From contig JADKJP010000004.1 in the NCBI GenBank assembly GCA_016720935.1, positions 558,001 to 622,000 of the forward strand: 64,000 bases of DNA. The letters are read 5' to 3'. Every line of letters begins with the position of its first letter. Within the stretch, counting starts at the first letter, position 1. This DNA comes from Bacteroidota bacterium (GTDB lineage: Bacteria; Bacteroidota; Bacteroidia; AKYH767-A; 2013-40CM-41-45). Under the pieces are notes generated by a model. That model was not told where the DNA came from. It did not search any database and saw only the letters and a list, made by a program, of their open reading frames with translations. Both the position numbers and the translations under genes were made by a program. Shown here in pieces: positions 1 through 9,640 of the stretch.

Positions 1-31
1 GGCTGTTAGAGTTCGCAGCCCTCTAACAGCC
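1..31. other. Perfect hairpin at window edge
   Basis: Arms GGCTGTTAGA (1-10) and TCTAACAGCC (22-31) pair perfectly around an 11-base loop. It lies just downstream of the YceI-like gene on the minus strand, so it may act as its terminator, but no T-run follows within the window on that strand and the site is cut by the window edge. Confidence 0.4.
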
Positions 32-58
32 AAACAATAAAACCCCCACTCACTCCAA

Positions 59-595
59 TTAAGCCAGTTTGATGAATTGCATTTCTGCATTCATTTTCAC
101 ATCATCGCTCACCAAAACGCCGCCGGCTTGAAGCGCGGCATTCCAGCTCAATCCCCAATCTTTACGGTTAATTTTTCCTGCAACAGAAAACCCGGCTTTT
201 TCATTGCCATCGGGATCTGTTTTTATTCCTCCAAATTCCACTTCCAGAAATACTTCTTTGCTGATACCTTTAATCGTTAATAAACCATTCAATTTATAAT
301 TCTCATCATCCAATTTCTCAAAAGAAGTTCCTTTGAATTTCAATTGCTTGAAATTTTGAGCATCAAAGAAATCCGCGCTTCGCAAATGACCATCTCTTTC
401 GTCATTATTTGTAAAAACTGAATCCGCTTCAATAACAGCATTCATGGAAGCATCACTAAAATCAGAACCACGGGAACAAAGTACAACATCAAATTTTCTG
501 AATTCTCCCCTGATACTTGTAATCATCAGGTGCTTCACTCTAAAAACAAGTTCACTATGCAATGGATCCAAAACCCATTTTGTTTGATGTTCCAT
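59..595 (-). CDS. YceI-like family protein
   Basis: A 178-residue protein of the YceI/lipocalin-like family, whose members form a beta-barrel that binds polyisoprenoid-type lipids. The start has the family pattern W-x-L-D-P-x-H-S-x-x-x-F-x-V-K-H, and the middle holds the usual ADSVFTNNDERDGHLRSADF block around residues 57-76. The end (KINRKDWGLSWNAALQAGG, then a V-x-D-x-V-like segment) is also typical. No signal peptide is visible, so a cytoplasmic form is suggested, unlike E. coli YceI. Length is normal. The ligand cannot be read from sequence. It is read alone on the minus strand, about 115 bases downstream of the Crp/Fnr-type regulator gene, which is in the same orientation. Confidence 0.9.
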   Translation of the reverse strand: MEHQTKWVLDPLHSELVFRVKHLMITSIRGEFRKFDVVLCSRGSDFSDASMNAVIEADSVFTNNDERDGHLRSADFFDAQNFKQLKFKGTSFEKLDDENYKLNGLLTIKGISKEVFLEVEFGGIKTDPDGNEKAGFSVAGKINRKDWGLSWNAALQAGGVLVSDDVKMNAEMQFIKLA

Positions 596-711
596 CCGTC
601 AGCCGGTATCATTCCTGCACGTACTTAAATTGATGATACAAAAATCCGGTGAACTTTAAATTTTTGCATTCACATAGGTTAACAAATGACGAAAAAAACA
701 AACCTTAACAA

Positions 712-1299
712 TCACTTCTTTTGTGCTCTTTCCTTACGGATCCGGCTAAGAGATTGCGGTTTGATCCCAAGATAAGAGGCGATGAGATACTGAGGTATTC
801 TCTGAATCAGCAATGGATTTTTTTTCGCGAATTCCTCGTAACGTCTTTCGGCCTCTTCACTATTGGTGATTGCGAGACGATGTTGCAGTGAAACATAAGC
901 GTTTTGAATAAGAATTCTGAAAAATCTTTCCATGACCGGGATGGTATCGCAGGCTTTCATAAAGTTTTGTCGGTTCAACACCACTACCTGTAAGGGCTCA
1001 AGTGCTTCAAGTGTAAAAATTGATTCCTTACCAGAGAAAAAACTATAGAGATCCGAAATCCAATATCCTTCCAAAGCAAATTGAACTACATGTTTGTCGC
1101 CTTTTATATTGGTTATATAGGACACACATGAACCTTTCAAAACAAAGTAGATGTAATTACATATTTCTCCCGGCTCAGTCAGATAAATTTTCTTGTCAAA
1201 ATTTTTTACAAAAAACAATTCTGAGAATGCGGAAAATTCCTGTTCTGTCACAGGCCGCCCTGCGGTTTTTTCAATGTTATTTTTTAAAAGTGTGTACAT
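712..1299 (-). CDS. Crp/Fnr-family transcriptional regulator
   Basis: About 195 residues with an N-terminal cyclic-nucleotide-binding-type beta-roll (FDKKIYLTEPGEICNYIYFV then a GS-containing turn) and a C-terminal helix-turn-helix (IPQYLIASYLGIKPQSLSRI) that places it among the Crp/Fnr regulators of Bacteroidota. I start it at the internal ATG at 1299 (MYTLLKNNIEK). The frame stays open upstream to 1347, but that adds a hydrophobic 16-residue stretch that does not belong to the family. There is no Cys cluster as in Fnr, so no iron-sulphur sensing is implied. The effector is unknown. The next gene is divergent and begins about 250 bases away. Confidence 0.85.
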   Translation of the reverse strand: MYTLLKNNIEKTAGRPVTEQEFSAFSELFFVKNFDKKIYLTEPGEICNYIYFVLKGSCVSYITNIKGDKHVVQFALEGYWISDLYSFFSGKESIFTLEALEPLQVVVLNRQNFMKACDTIPVMERFFRILIQNAYVSLQHRLAITNSEEAERRYEEFAKKNPLLIQRIPQYLIASYLGIKPQSLSRIRKERAQKK

Positions 1300-1552
1300 G
1301 AATAAAAGTGAAATGCAAAACCCGAAAAAAAACAGCAAATAACGCACTCAATCCCGAACACATTTCAATCCTAAATAGTATCGCGAAAATTGAAGCTATG
1401 CTAATTTACATTTTATTCCGGAATTTCAGAATAAAATTTTAATTAAGTTAAATAATTCAGATGGTTTAACCAATCCCTTGTTTAAAACTGGACTTATCAC
1501 ATGAATTCCGATCAATTTCTTAGATTTACATTAACATGAAATCTTAATCAAC

Positions 1553-3157
1553 ATGAAAAGTTTCATTTTTCTTTTCTCTCTTGTGTTTTTCTTTTGTTCT
1601 GAAAATTTGAATGCACAGAATCAATTGCAAACCTGGACCGGAATTATCGATACAAGTTTTAACAATCCCGGAAACTGGATTTCCAGCGGCAGTGTACAAA
1701 CTCCTGATTGTTCCATCGATATATTGATAGTACCTGCGACAAATCAACCTGTAATTTCAGGAAACCAATCTGTCGGGTCAATAGACATTCAGGCCGGTGC
1801 AACATTGAAAATAAAGAGCAACGCATCGGTATATACATGTGGCAACATTGCAAACAATGGTTCAATAATTGCTGAAAATTCTTCAACCATCATTTTACAA
1901 GACACAAGCACACAACACCTTTCGGGAAATCTTATTGGAACAAATAGTCTGTACCAACTGATCGTTTCCAAAAGCAACGGAAGTATCGAAGCTGACACAA
2001 ACATTGAAATCCGAAATGATTTATCACTTTCAAATCCAACATCTGTTTTTCGACTGAACAGCAACTCACTTTATCTCGGCGGTAGTTTGTTGAACAATAT
2101 TGGTCCTTCAAATTTCATTGCATCAAATACCGGTCATGTACATTTTAATGGCAATACAAATCAGGTAATTTTTAGTTTTTTCAATGAGAATGTTTTGATT
2201 GATACAGTCAGTATAGAAAAACCAAACGGAGATGTCATTCTAAGCACTCATGCAGGCAACCTGGTAGTCGGAAAAAAACTGAATCTGGTTTCCGGAAAAA
2301 TTTTTACAGGAATTCAGGAAGTAGAGATGCTGAATGTTGATACAGCTGCTGTGTCAAATGGGAATTTATTTAGTTATGTACTGGGCAACTTACGTCGTCA
2401 AATTGATTACAGCCTTACTTTACAATTACCGGCAACTTATTTCTTCCCTGTAGGTGGTACTTTTTATGAATTGCTGGAGATCAGACTGAAATCCATTCTT
2501 CATCCACATACTCTTGTTGTTCGTTTTGAAGGTTCCCCAGTGCTGCCGGGATTAAGTCCATCAGCAAACAACTGCGACAATACGTACGATTTGGTAAATC
2601 ATCTCGATCATGGCTATTGGAGAATTTTAAAAGACAGTAATCCTACAGGCATTTTTGAAATCGGATTGCATAACATTGGATATACGAATAATGCCGGAGC
2701 TTACTGGACGGTTGTGGAGCAAGACACCAATAATTTTCCTCCGGGAGTATATGACTGGCAACTTAATGGTGTTTGTGTGGTTGGTAGCACCAACATGTTA
2801 ACTCTTCGTGATTCTATGACAGTTTTCAATAAATACTATGCTGTAGCACAGGGAGTAATTCCCTACACCGGGTTGAGTGATCTCGGCACGAATTCATGTG
2901 TCCGGTGTGGAATTTTCCCTAACCCTGTCCCCAGAGATCGGGTAGCAACCTTGCGATTGTTTTCTAATCATCAACAAACCGTGCACCTGGAGATTTTCGA
3001 TCCGCAGGGAAAGTTGGTAGACAAACACCCAATTGCCCTGAATTCCGGAGAAAACGAAATCCCGTTGAATGTTCATGGATTTTCTCCCGGTGTTTATTTC
3101 ATAAAAACGAAATCAGCAAGTGAGAATTTCCCCGTCATGAGACTTGAGATGGAGTAA
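1553..3157 (+). CDS. T9SS type A sorting domain protein
   Basis: A 534-residue secreted protein. Residues 1-21 form a signal peptide (MKSFIFLFSLVFFFCSENLNAQ). The middle is made of short repeated beta-strands with many Asn, Ser and Gly, of the kind seen in beta-helix surface proteins, with no enzyme motif recognised. The C-terminus is a T9SS type A sorting domain: FPNPVPRDRVATLRLF, then LEIFDPQGKLVD, then GVYFIKT. This domain directs export through the T9SS and usually surface attachment. It is preceded by a spacer shared with the divergent Crp/Fnr-type gene and is followed by a second T9SS protein in the same direction. A structural or adhesive role is inference only. Confidence 0.85.
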   Translation: MKSFIFLFSLVFFFCSENLNAQNQLQTWTGIIDTSFNNPGNWISSGSVQTPDCSIDILIVPATNQPVISGNQSVGSIDIQAGATLKIKSNASVYTCGNIANNGSIIAENSSTIILQDTSTQHLSGNLIGTNSLYQLIVSKSNGSIEADTNIEIRNDLSLSNPTSVFRLNSNSLYLGGSLLNNIGPSNFIASNTGHVHFNGNTNQVIFSFFNENVLIDTVSIEKPNGDVILSTHAGNLVVGKKLNLVSGKIFTGIQEVEMLNVDTAAVSNGNLFSYVLGNLRRQIDYSLTLQLPATYFFPVGGTFYELLEIRLKSILHPHTLVVRFEGSPVLPGLSPSANNCDNTYDLVNHLDHGYWRILKDSNPTGIFEIGLHNIGYTNNAGAYWTVVEQDTNNFPPGVYDWQLNGVCVVGSTNMLTLRDSMTVFNKYYAVAQGVIPYTGLSDLGTNSCVRCGIFPNPVPRDRVATLRLFSNHQQTVHLEIFDPQGKLVDKHPIALNSGENEIPLNVHGFSPGVYFIKTKSASENFPVMRLEME

Positions 3158-3391
3158 AAAAGACATTTTTTTCCTGGACAGAGAGTGCAACCTCGTCCTT
3201 AAAAAATCAGCTGAAAAGGATCTGCAGTTATCATCAATATTCCGAATAAATTTTTCAGGCCAGCCGCGGTTAGTACAATTCGCATTTACATAACTAACAA
3301 AGCGAAAAATTTGTATGTTAATAAGTCATTTTCCCTATGAAAAAGCCTTTGAATGGTTCAGGGTATCTTAGACCCTTGAATCAAAAATTGA

Positions 3392-6300
3392 ATGCGGAAA
3401 TTATACTTCTTCTTAATCCTGATCATCCTTGCCACAAAGGCGAATGCCCAGGATGACTGCTCCTTTGCAACGCCACTCTGTGGCGGCTTTCAGGCACAAG
3501 GCTCTACCGTTGGAACAACTCTGGCGGTCAATGACCCTGCCCTTGATTGTGGCGACAATACCGTAAACAACAGTGTGTGGTTTACTATTGATGGTATCAA
3601 CAATGGAATCGCAACGGTGGTGGTTTCCGGAATTGACAACAATCCGGGACTTGAAATGGAAATTTACACCGGCGGCTGTGGTTCACTGGCTCCTGTAGCC
3701 GGCGCCTGTACCTCCGGAAACGGACCGGCAGGAAGTATGACCCTCAACTTTGCAGTCTCATCCGGAATCACGTATTACATCATGGTAGACGGGAGCGCCG
3801 GAAATGAAGAGGCATTTACAATCGTTGCTACTGCTACCAATAACGCGATCGTTGGTGCTCCGCAAACTCAGTTCACCACCAATGTCCTTCGGGGTTGTAC
3901 GCCACTGACTTTTTCCGTCATCAATCAAACGGTTCTTTATGGCGGAACAAACATCACTTACGACTGGACCATTGATACCGGAACTCCTATCCCGGGGTCC
4001 GGACTGGATACCAATTTTACTCTTGCCGGTGTTGGTCAGCACAACGTTTTGCTGAATGTATGCAATGACGAATGCGGTTGTGTGGGATCTACACGTTCTG
4101 TAACCGTGCAGGAACTTTACCCTGTGATCGATGCGACTCCTACCCTGTCTTGTCTGGGTACTCCGGTAGATTTCTCCGGGTCAGCCTCCATCCTGCCTGC
4201 ATTTCCACCGACAAATCCTAATGTCACTCTTTGGCAATGGAATTTTGGTGACCCTAATTCCGGCGGATCCAATACTGCGACCGGTCAGAACGTACAACAC
4301 ACCTTCGTCGGACCGGGAAATTCATTCACCGTCACCCTTACTGCCAATGGAACTTGCGGACCGGAAGTTACCACGCAGGTAATTACCATGCGTCCAAAAC
4401 CTGTCATCGATCCCGGAGCTCCGCAAACGGTTTGTGAGGATCAGGATTTCAACCTGAGCGCGACGGTTAGCAATGGTTCTTCTCCAATCCTGTACAACTG
4501 GGGCGGCCCCGGAATTTTCTCTTGTCCAACCTGCTCCACGACTACTCTCAGTGGCGTTCCTCCGGGAGGTCCATATTCTGTGACGATTGATATCATCGAT
4601 TCTATTGGCTGTACCGCCGACACAACTGTTGATGTAACCGTAAATCCAAAACCCCTCATCAGCGCGGGGCCTGATCTGCAGGTTTGCCGTTACGATGTGG
4701 TCGCGATTGATGCCTTTCCAATAGCAGGTACACAGCCATTGTCATACACCTGGACTCCATCCACCGGGCTTGTCAATGATACATTGGCGAATACTTTCGC
4801 GACAGTTTCCGCGCCGATCACTTATTGTGTCACTGCTGTCGATCCTATCGGTTGTACATCGGATCCTGCATGTGTGGATATCGCACTGTACCTTCCTCCA
4901 ACCATCACACCCACTACGGCAACACTTTGTGCTTCACAACCTGTTTTGCAAAATGATTTTGTCATTGCCGGAATAGCTCCCGGCTCTCCGATTTCCTGGG
5001 TCTTGTCACCGAATTATTCTTTGATCACAAATTCAAGCCCTGATTCATCCGACATCACGGTTACATTTCCTCCCGGGATAGCGGCCTCTTACTCCTTCAC
5101 AGCCATTGTAGATGACTCGAACACAGGTTGTCGTGATACTGTTTCAACTTCCTTTACAATAACACCCGGACTGAACATGAGTATCAGTGGAGCCACTCAA
5201 ATCTGTGAAGGTGACGCGACACCCTTAACAGCCAGCGGAGCCACTACTTACAGCTGGAGTTCCACACCGGCCTATACTTTTGCGGATCCCACTCAGGCGG
5301 TACAAAATGTGAACCCGACAGTCACGACGACATTCACAGTGAGTGGTACCACCGGAAGCTGTACCGATCAAACGACACATGTTGTTACGGTCAATGCAAA
5401 ACCTGTTTCAGCAGTTGCACCCATCCCACCCTTCTGCGGATGCGACACAGTGACATTGAACGGAACAGGCAGTACACCGGGAATGACATATTTCTGGATC
5501 AGCGCGATCGGTTATATTGTCGCTGCACCGAATTCACTGAACACTACAGTTATTCCTTGTTCGAATGATGTCATGACTTTGCGTGTGACTGATCCTGCAA
5601 CAGGATGTTTCCGCGACAGTGCAGTCAATGTATCATCAAGGCCGAAGCCAAATTCCGTTGCGAATGTTGTCCCCAACCTGATTTGTAATGGCGTTTCAAC
5701 AGTTATTGCTCTGGATGGAACCGGCAGCAACACCAGTTCAAACACTGTTTACGATTGGTCCAGCAACAGCATCGGTGTACCGATTACAGACACCACCGCT
5801 TTTTCTACGACTGCCACTGTTGGCGGGACGACAGTATTTTATCTCACTGTAACAGATTCACTCGGTTGCGATTCTACCGCAACAGATACTGTAAACATTT
5901 ATCCTGTTCCGACTTTCACTGCAAGCAATCCATTCATTTGTACTTCTGATCCGGTATTGCAATCCATTCTCAGTGTCAATGGCGCGACGCCGGGTTCAAA
6001 TTTCAACTGGACCGTAATCCCCGGTTGTGTATCACCTTCATCGAGTTCAAATGCAACAGATACTTTTGATTTTTCAACCTGTGGACCCAATGTCTATAAC
6101 TTCGCTGTCACTGTAACGGATATTGGAACCAATTGCATCAGCAGCCTGAATCAGGACATCACCGTTCTCAGTGGTGTTGTACTCAGTGTATCATCAGATC
6201 CGACAATTTGCGAAGGAGATTCGGCTACCTTGTTTGCAAGCGGAGCGAATACCTATTCCTGGAGCAACGGATACACAACGGATACCATTCGTGTTGGCGG

Positions 6301-8401
6301 GTTGACTGCTGCCGGTTCACCTCACACATTCACGGTCACCGGCTCTGTGGGAACATGTAACGACAGCAGAACAATCAATGTCTTTGTAAATCCAATTCCT
6401 GCAACAGGACCGATTACAGGATCCATTTCTGTTTGCGCGAATGACACAGCGGTTTCTTATGCCGTCAGTCCGACAGGCGGAAATTACACCTGGAGCATTA
6501 CCGGTGGAACGATCGACAGCGGACAAAACAGCGACAGCATTGTTGTCAGCTGGGATTCTGCAGGAGTCGGAACATTGAGTGTTGTGGATACAAACGCATT
6601 TGGTTGTCCGGGACCCGTGCAGACATTAAACGTCACCATCAATCCGTTGCCGGATTCCTCCAACGCGATCCAGGGTCCATCACCGGTTTGCGAAAACAGC
6701 ATTCAAACCTATTTCGTGAACGCGAATGCCGGATCGAGCTATGTATTTTTTGCCACCGGAGGAACACTGCTGAGCCAGGCGAATAATCTTGTTACGATTC
6801 AATGGCTTTCAGCCGGACTTGGAACAGTGACCATGTACGAAGTAAACGCGACGAATTGTATCGGACCTGTTTTGAATTACGATGTCGTTATCAATCCGCG
6901 CCCACAACCCGCGGCGATTGATGGACTTGCGTCTGTTTGCGACAGCAGTACCGAAATTTATACCGTACCATTCAATGCAGGCTCTACATACAACTGGTCT
7001 GTAATTGGCGGAACGATCACCAACATCAGCGCGAACCAGGATAGTTTGCAGGTTTACTGGGCAGGTTCAGGAACATCCTCTGTTGATGTGAGTGAGACTA
7101 ACTCTTTCGGTTGCACGAGCGATACGACAACCATCAGTGTGGCGGTCAACATTCGTCCGCAGGCAATCGCTCAGCCCGACTCAGCAACAATTTGTCAGAA
7201 CAATGCTTTCCAGATTTCAGGAAATGTCAACATCGGAAATATCCTCTGGACCTCTTCCGGTACGGGAACATTCAGCGATTCAACAACTGCTTCTCCGATG
7301 TACACGCCAAGTGCTCAAGATACCGGTTACATCACCCTGACAATGGTAGTATCGAGCGCGCCTTGTGAAAACGATACCGCGGATGTTGTTTTGTATGTTT
7401 CGCAGGCACCTGTTGTTACGGTTAGCGGAACGCTCAACACTTTGTGTTACGGACAAGTGGATACCATCTCCGCGACCGGAGGTGGTACTTATCTGTGGAT
7501 GCCGGGCGGGTTCAGTGATTCAACGATCATTGTTCAGCCACTTGTGTCTACACAATACACAGTGACAGTAACCAACAGTTTCAACTGCGCGACAACGGAT
7601 ACACTCGATGTAACAGTGATTCCTCCAGGAATTCCGAGTGCCGGTCCGGATCTTCTGATTTGTTTGGGTGACAGTGTGCTCTTAAACGGTACACAGCAGA
7701 ATGCAGGTGGATTAATCTGGTCAACATTGGGCAACGGGACCTTCTCGCCGGCGAATAACATTCCAACGCCTTACTATGTTCCGGGAGCGGCTGATACATC
7801 TGCAGGCTTTGCGCAAATTGTACTGACAACAACCGGTGCCTGCCTGAACCTCACCGATACATTGTTGCTTAACATCACGGGTATCCCTTCTGTGAATGCC
7901 GGTCCGGATACGGTGATTACATCCGGCCCGACATCCGGCGTGAGTCTTCCGCTTACACCACTGGTAATAAATTCACCGGGAGTAATCTGGACAAGCACAG
8001 GATCGGGAACATTTAGTCCGAGTGATACAGCGGTCAATGCAACGTATACGCCCAGTGAAGCGGACTTTGGATTGGATTCCATTTTCATCACTGTTACAAC
8101 TACAGGTGGATGTATCACGGCAAGTGATCGATTCAAAATAGAATTCACACTGTTCACAATTCCAAACGTCTTTACTCCGTATCCAAACTCACCGGGCTTC
8201 AATGATTATTTTGAAATCAAAAATTTACCGGTTAACAGCAAACTGAAAATCTGGGATCGATGGGGACTGGTTGTTTTTGTAACCGACAACTATCGCAACG
8301 ATTGGGACGCGGCTCTTTTAAAATCGGACATCTATTACTACCTCCTGACATTGGAGAATGAAAAGGAATATCATGGGTGGATTAGGGTGCAGCGGGATTG
8401 A
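3392..8401 (+). CDS. Giant PKD/Ig-like adhesin with T9SS type B domain
   Basis: A 1669-residue secreted protein with a signal peptide ending at NAQ (about residue 19). An N-terminal segment of about 130 residues resembles carbohydrate-binding-like beta-sandwiches. It is followed by many Ig/PKD-like repeats of about 80-90 residues, recognised by recurring V-C-x-x-D/N, Y-x-W-x-P/S and T-V-x-V-x-P patterns. One true PKD motif is present (WQWNFGDPNSGG). The last 85 residues (IPNVFTPYPNSPGFNDYFEI, then L-K-I-W-D-R-W-G, then D-I-Y-Y-Y-L-L) are a gliding-motility-associated / T9SS type B sorting domain, whose clients are usually released or surface-exposed. Multiple Cys pairs fit an extracellular location. 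No catalytic domain was seen, so an adhesin or matrix role is inferred. Confidence 0.9.
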   Translation: MRKLYFFLILIILATKANAQDDCSFATPLCGGFQAQGSTVGTTLAVNDPALDCGDNTVNNSVWFTIDGINNGIATVVVSGIDNNPGLEMEIYTGGCGSLAPVAGACTSGNGPAGSMTLNFAVSSGITYYIMVDGSAGNEEAFTIVATATNNAIVGAPQTQFTTNVLRGCTPLTFSVINQTVLYGGTNITYDWTIDTGTPIPGSGLDTNFTLAGVGQHNVLLNVCNDECGCVGSTRSVTVQELYPVIDATPTLSCLGTPVDFSGSASILPAFPPTNPNVTLWQWNFGDPNSGGSNTATGQNVQHTFVGPGNSFTVTLTANGTCGPEVTTQVITMRPKPVIDPGAPQTVCEDQDFNLSATVSNGSSPILYNWGGPGIFSCPTCSTTTLSGVPPGGPYSVTIDIIDSIGCTADTTVDVTVNPKPLISAGPDLQVCRYDVVAIDAFPIAGTQPLSYTWTPSTGLVNDTLANTFATVSAPITYCVTAVDPIGCTSDPACVDIALYLPPTITPTTATLCASQPVLQNDFVIAGIAPGSPISWVLSPNYSLITNSSPDSSDITVTFPPGIAASYSFTAIVDDSNTGCRDTVSTSFTITPGLNMSISGATQICEGDATPLTASGATTYSWSSTPAYTFADPTQAVQNVNPTVTTTFTVSGTTGSCTDQTTHVVTVNAKPVSAVAPIPPFCGCDTVTLNGTGSTPGMTYFWISAIGYIVAAPNSLNTTVIPCSNDVMTLRVTDPATGCFRDSAVNVSSRPKPNSVANVVPNLICNGVSTVIALDGTGSNTSSNTVYDWSSNSIGVPITDTTAFSTTATVGGTTVFYLTVTDSLGCDSTATDTVNIYPVPTFTASNPFICTSDPVLQSILSVNGATPGSNFNWTVIPGCVSPSSSSNATDTFDFSTCGPNVYNFAVTVTDIGTNCISSLNQDITVLSGVVLSVSSDPTICEGDSATLFASGANTYSWSNGYTTDTIRVGGLTAAGSPHTFTVTGSVGTCNDSRTINVFVNPIPATGPITGSISVCANDTAVSYAVSPTGGNYTWSITGGTIDSGQNSDSIVVSWDSAGVGTLSVVDTNAFGCPGPVQTLNVTINPLPDSSNAIQGPSPVCENSIQTYFVNANAGSSYVFFATGGTLLSQANNLVTIQWLSAGLGTVTMYEVNATNCIGPVLNYDVVINPRPQPAAIDGLASVCDSSTEIYTVPFNAGSTYNWSVIGGTITNISANQDSLQVYWAGSGTSSVDVSETNSFGCTSDTTTISVAVNIRPQAIAQPDSATICQNNAFQISGNVNIGNILWTSSGTGTFSDSTTASPMYTPSAQDTGYITLTMVVSSAPCENDTADVVLYVSQAPVVTVSGTLNTLCYGQVDTISATGGGTYLWMPGGFSDSTIIVQPLVSTQYTVTVTNSFNCATTDTLDVTVIPPGIPSAGPDLLICLGDSVLLNGTQQNAGGLIWSTLGNGTFSPANNIPTPYYVPGAADTSAGFAQIVLTTTGACLNLTDTLLLNITGIPSVNAGPDTVITSGPTSGVSLPLTPLVINSPGVIWTSTGSGTFSPSDTAVNATYTPSEADFGLDSIFITVTTTGGCITASDRFKIEFTLFTIPNVFTPYPNSPGFNDYFEIKNLPVNSKLKIWDRWGLVVFVTDNYRNDWDAALLKSDIYYYLLTLENEKEYHGWIRVQRD

Positions 8402-8406
8402 TTTTC

Positions 8407-8462
8407 GGTGGTTAGTGCTTGGTGGTTGGTGCTTAGTGGTTGTTGGTTGTTGGTTGTTGGGA
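8407..8462. repeat. Heptad tandem array (TTAGTGC-type)
   Basis: Eight consecutive 7-base units, GGTGGTT, AGTGCTT, GGTGGTT, GGTGCTT, AGTGGTT and three of GTTGGTT type, start six bases after the stop codon of the giant adhesin. The same unit family recurs at 16604 and, reverse-complemented, at 23296 and 35661. Confidence 0.85.
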
Positions 8463-8512
8463 GGGCTGGGCTTTAATTAAAAAAAACAAACTTTAATTCG
8501 TACACCAAATCA

Positions 8513-8573
8513 TTGCGCTCTTTGCGCCTTTACGAGAAAATATTTCGCGCAAAGGCGCAGAGGGCGCAAAGGT
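8513..8573. repeat. Dispersed GCGCAAAG palindromic element
   Basis: An imperfect inverted repeat built from CTTTGCGCC on the left and GGCGCAAAGG-type units on the right, around an A/T centre. It is the longest of seven related copies in the window and sits between the array at 8407 and the 3' end of the polyprenyl synthase gene. Confidence 0.75.
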
Positions 8574-8576
8574 TTT

Positions 8577-9551
8577 TTAACTTTCTCGTTGCATGAGTTG
8601 TTGGGCCCAGTGGAAAAGGATTTCTTTTTTGCTTTTCTCCGCTTGAATTTTTTCAAAAGATTCCATGGATGCCTTAAAATATTTTTCCATCTCTTTTTCC
8701 GCTGCCTGGCGGATGTGGAGGGATTCGTAAATTGCTTTGACGGCTTTTACTTTTTGAACAGGATCAAAATCTTTTTTAGTAATCCAGTCGGTTAATTCCT
8801 GTTGTTGTTTTCCTTGCGCAGTGGACAATGCCGTGAGCAGGAGAAATGTTTTTTTATTTGCAAGAATGTCTCCTCCTACCTGTTTGCCGAATTTTCCGGC
8901 ATCAGCATAAACATCGAGGATGTCGTCGTGCAATTGAAAAGCGATGCCAAGATTTTTTCCAAAATCATAAATGAGATTTGCATCCGCCTGTGAGGCTCCC
9001 GCGAGGATGGCACCGATTTCGAGAGAACAGGCGAGCAACACGGCAGTCTTGAGCGTGATCATGTTGATGTACTCCGGAATACTCACATCCCCACGCGATT
9101 CAAAATTCATATCGAGTTGCTGTCCTTCACAAACCTCCACCGCAGTTTTGTGAAAGAGATTCATCACCGGGCGAAGATGTTTGTCTTCCACCTGCATCAT
9201 GAGCTCACAGGATTTCACAAACATCGTATCACCGGAGAGGATGGCGATATCGGAATTCCAGCGTGTGTGTACTGTCGCCTGCGCACGACGCAGCGGAGCC
9301 TTGTCCATGATGTCGTCGTGGAGCAGGGTGAAATTGTGGAACATTTCGATTCCAAGTGCCGGAGTAGTAATCGTAAACGGATTTCCGCCAAACAGCTCAT
9401 TCGCCATCAGCATCACAGCCGGCCGCACTCTTTTACCACCAAGCGTAAGCATGTAGCGGATCGGTTCGTACAGTTCGGGAGGGTTGTTGCTGAAGGAAAT
9501 TTTCCGGATTTCCTCTTCTATCAGTTCCTGGAAAAATTTCGGGCTGTGCAT
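8577..9551 (-). CDS. Polyprenyl diphosphate synthase
   Basis: A 324-residue trans-isoprenyl diphosphate synthase that condenses isopentenyl diphosphate onto an allylic primer to build a prenyl chain. Both aspartate-rich magnesium-binding motifs are present: DDIMD at residues 79-83 and DDILD at 207-211. The GGKRVRP motif (38-44) that binds the homoallylic substrate is also there. Length and architecture match the farnesyl/geranylgeranyl/octaprenyl class. Chain length cannot be fixed from sequence. In Bacteroidota the product may feed menaquinone, carotenoid or undecaprenyl synthesis. It lies downstream of the epimerase gene on the same strand, about 90 bases away. Confidence 0.92.
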   Translation of the reverse strand: MHSPKFFQELIEEEIRKISFSNNPPELYEPIRYMLTLGGKRVRPAVMLMANELFGGNPFTITTPALGIEMFHNFTLLHDDIMDKAPLRRAQATVHTRWNSDIAILSGDTMFVKSCELMMQVEDKHLRPVMNLFHKTAVEVCEGQQLDMNFESRGDVSIPEYINMITLKTAVLLACSLEIGAILAGASQADANLIYDFGKNLGIAFQLHDDILDVYADAGKFGKQVGGDILANKKTFLLLTALSTAQGKQQQELTDWITKKDFDPVQKVKAVKAIYESLHIRQAAEKEMEKYFKASMESFEKIQAEKSKKEILFHWAQQLMQRES

Positions 9552-9640
9552 GGCGTAAACATACGGAATTCAGGGCAACCCAAAAAGATCACATGACGGA
9601 GAATTGTATTCTCCGCGAAAATTTTTCTCACCGGAAAAAC

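Noticed and set aside
1300..1347. N-terminal extension of the Crp/Fnr regulator
   Set aside because: The extra 16 hydrophobic residues do not fit a cytoplasmic regulator; the ATG at 1299 gives the family-typical start.
7774..8202. Open frame of 142 residues opposite the giant adhesin
   Set aside because: It is a shadow of repetitive Ser/Thr/Gly codons on the coding strand.
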